Of a DNA stretch of 14,484 nt, positions 12,157-14,484 are shown piece after piece. The translations under genes were made by a program, and so were the position numbers. Numbering within the stretch: position 1 is the first letter of the stretch; every line of letters starts with the position of its first letter. Source of the DNA: Acidobacteriota bacterium (GTDB lineage Bacteria; Acidobacteriota; Terriglobia; Terriglobales; Acidobacteriaceae); contig JAJZJJ010000020.1 of NCBI GenBank assembly GCA_021810175.1, forward strand, positions 1 to 14,484, read 5' to 3'. The notes under the pieces are model-generated. The model saw nothing but the letters and a program-made list of their open reading frames with translations. It ran no database searches and was not told the DNA's origin.

Positions 12157-13566
12157 CTACCACCCAAAACCAAAGTAGTAGCTGGGGCCGAAATAGTACG
12201 GGTATGGCGAGTAGTAGTAGGGCGCGGGATAGGCATATCCATACGGGTAGCCATAGGGGTATGCATAGGTTCGCGGATAACGCCCATAGTAGGAACGCCG
12301 CTGCAGTTGCGGCACACTCGACGCCAGCCGTCGCGCCTCCTGCCACGACACCGGCTGCACGGTTACCGGTGTGGCAAGGTGGAAATTCAGCACGGCTTCA
12401 GAGGGGATGTAGATCCGGGGGCCCTTGGTGGCTGACGAAATGCCCATGCCGGTCACGGCGCCCAGTCCCGCGCCCACCGCAGCGCCGGCTCCGCGGCCAA
12501 TGATGCCGCCGAAAATTGCGCCCAGCACACCGCCGGTGATGGTGTTGCCGGCCGTGTATCCAGCCTTGTTGGAGCCCACGCCGGCCCAGAGATTGGTTTG
12601 CAGCGGATAGACCTGCCCGCCCATGTTCAGTGAGGTCAAGCGCAAGTCAAGATGCGGCTTGCCGCCCAGGCTTCCCTTGGGCTCGCTTACCTGCTCCACC
12701 GTGCCCTGCAGCATCGCGCCGCGCGGAATCGCCAGCACATTGCCTTCCCAGACGTCGTTGGCTACCGTGGCGTCAAACCGCTGTCCCGGCTGAAGGTGCG
12801 CGCTGTCCAGCGTCTCTACGGTCCGCACCTGCAGGAGCGTTCCGGCCGGCACCGTGACGGGCGCGCTCGACTGTTGCGGCGGAGGGTAGTTGTTCTGGCC
12901 GTTGTACTGGTTGTAGTTCTGCGCGCCGTAGCCGTTGCCATAGGACTGGCCCACGAAGCCGTTGCCCTGATACTCCGGGCGCGGCTGCTGGCCATAGCCC
13001 TGAGTGTTTTGCGCCTGCTGCTGGCCGTAGCTTTGATTGTTCTGGGGCGGCTGTTGATCCGGCGGCGGAGGAGGAGGATTGCCTGCATCGCTCATCGCGG
13101 GCGCGGCCGATGGTGGCGCCGGCGGCGCCTGTGGCTGCTGCGCCTCCGGTGGTGGAGGCGGCGTCTGTATCTGGTTCCCCTGGTAGGTCTGATCCTGGTT
13201 GTTCTGGGACTGGAAATTCTGATTCGCGCCGGCAATGGTCAGGTTGTTCAGAATCGTGCGCACGCCGCGCACATTCGCTGTTACGCTTTCGGCTTCCTGC
13301 CACTGCTCCTGATTCTGAACACGACCGCTGAGCGTCACCTGGCTGTTATCCACTGTCACCATGATGTTCTGGCCGCGCAGCAGGTGATTCCGGCTCAGCC
13401 TGGATGCAACCTCCTGCTGGAGCCGTGAATTTGACGCGGACATCCGGGCCATGTCGGCGTTTGCGGTTTGTGCCAACGCCCGCGGCGGAGCGTCCGCAAG
13501 CACTGCGGCCGTCAATGCGATCATCCCAAGGCTCAATAACTTCAGAATTCGACGCTGCGTATTCAT
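12157..13566 (-). CDS. Secreted BON domain / glycine-zipper protein with Tyr-rich tail
   Basis: This 469-residue protein is built from distinct blocks. A Sec signal covers 1-32 (RRILKLL, then Ala-rich, AxA site ALA|Q). A BON domain covers about 45-113 (LQQEVASRL, then IMVTVDNSQVTLSGRVQNQEQ, then VRGVRTILNNL). A Pro/Gln/Asn/Gly/Tyr-rich linker runs at about 116-236 with runs PPPPP and PPPPPP. A beta-rich domain covers about 237-325 (VPAGTLLQVRTVETLDS, then LAIPRGAMLQGTVEQV), similar to VirB10/TrbI-like C-terminal folds. A glycine zipper lies at 344-376 (GGVLGAIFGGIIGRGAGAAVG). The tail from about 425 is Tyr/Pro-rich and ends YYFGFGW. BON domains bind phospholipid, and glycine zippers insert in membranes, so an outer-membrane or periplasmic structural role is inferred. 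GGAGG lies 12 bases before the ATG. Confidence 0.88.
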   Translation of the reverse strand: MNTQRRILKLLSLGMIALTAAVLADAPPRALAQTANADMARMSASNSRLQQEVASRLSRNHLLRGQNIMVTVDNSQVTLSGRVQNQEQWQEAESVTANVRGVRTILNNLTIAGANQNFQSQNNQDQTYQGNQIQTPPPPPEAQQPQAPPAPPSAAPAMSDAGNPPPPPPDQQPPQNNQSYGQQQAQNTQGYGQQPRPEYQGNGFVGQSYGNGYGAQNYNQYNGQNNYPPPQQSSAPVTVPAGTLLQVRTVETLDSAHLQPGQRFDATVANDVWEGNVLAIPRGAMLQGTVEQVSEPKGSLGGKPHLDLRLTSLNMGGQVYPLQTNLWAGVGSNKAGYTAGNTITGGVLGAIFGGIIGRGAGAAVGAGLGAVTGMGISSATKGPRIYIPSEAVLNFHLATPVTVQPVSWQEARRLASSVPQLQRRSYYGRYPRTYAYPYGYPYGYAYPAPYYYSPYPYYFGPSYYFGFGW

Positions 13567-13668
13567 CGCGCTTGCTCACCTCCGCGCCCGGTGTTCCGGC
13601 GCCGGCTGCAGCCAGCCGAACCGCCGCCAGGTGCTACCATGCTCAACACTTACATAGATGAAAAGTTG

Positions 13669-13699
13669 TGCCGGAAGGTGCAGTCGACACCCTCCGGCA
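13669..13699 (-). terminator. Rho-independent terminator of pgi
   Basis: TGCCGGAAGGTG (13669-13680) pairs with CACCCTCCGGCA (13688-13699) with one A/C mismatch and a seven-base loop. On the - strand it is followed by CAACTTTTC. It lies about 50 bases after the pgi stop, in the 185-bp gap before the BON gene, where no other gene is seen. Confidence 0.7.
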
Positions 13700-13751
13700 G
13701 ATGGTTTCAGGGCATTTCTTTCCTGGATTTCAGGCTGCGTTCATTTCTCTG

Positions 13752-14484
<733 letters not shown>

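Noticed and set aside
12652..13428. 258-codon + strand frame, Arg/Leu/Val-rich, opposite the BON protein
   Set aside because: It is the antisense of the Pro/Gln and Gly-rich blocks, which explains its runs of Arg and Leu. No SD.
13640..13665. Possible third, decayed repeat copy near TTACATAGATGAAAAG
   Set aside because: The resemblance is limited to a few AT-rich bases; the 44-bp core and both terminal repeats are absent.

Overview
The window reads as an ordinary chromosomal segment of a GC-rich, Gram-negative-type bacterium, most likely an acidobacterium of the Terriglobia type. This is an inference from gene content and protein style: a GH3 glucosidase tail, a YtxH/DUF948-like pair, a lipoprotein with an Ig-like Ser/Thr-rich domain, and a BON/glycine-zipper protein with Pro/Gln and Tyr-rich stretches. 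No marker gene is present to prove it. No rRNA, tRNA, CRISPR array, insertion sequence or phage gene was seen.

Layout. On the + strand, 1-886 holds the C-terminal end of a GH3 glycosidase (cut by the window edge) and a small DUF503 (YlxP-like) gene. Everything else is on the - strand, so it is read from right to left. A strong hairpin at 924-956 separates the converging DUF503 and YtxH/DUF948-like genes. Next comes a likely operon rbfA - nrnA - GT39/ArnT-like membrane glycosyltransferase - tandem GNAT acetyltransferase (6398 down to 2019). Then malQ and a small lipoprotein (8767 to 6767), a PpiD-type periplasmic foldase (10951-8975), a Tat-exported metallophosphoesterase (11963-11091), a large BON/glycine-zipper envelope protein (13566-12157), and the 3' part of pgi (from the right edge to 13752).

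How the genes fit together. RbfA (30S maturation) and NrnA (nano-RNA/pAp degradation) are a common translation/RNA-turnover pair. Pgi and MalQ, with the GH3 enzyme across the window, serve glucan and hexose metabolism. PpiD, the metallophosphoesterase, the lipoprotein and the BON protein belong to envelope biogenesis.

The most unusual feature is a pair of directly oriented, 117-129 bp non-coding repeats at 6641-6769 (copy A) and 8861-8977 (copy B). Each has imperfect terminal inverted repeats beginning TAG(N)GC(N)TTTTCAC, a perfectly conserved 44-bp core with a 12-bp interrupted hairpin, and apparent TA target duplications. At both sites the terminal TAG is exactly the stop codon of the adjacent - strand gene (lipoprotein, ppiD). 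This looks like a Correia/MITE-like element that inserts at, and restores, stop codons. The two copies bracket the lipoprotein-malQ block. Copy B is followed by a terminator hairpin only 42 bp before malQ.
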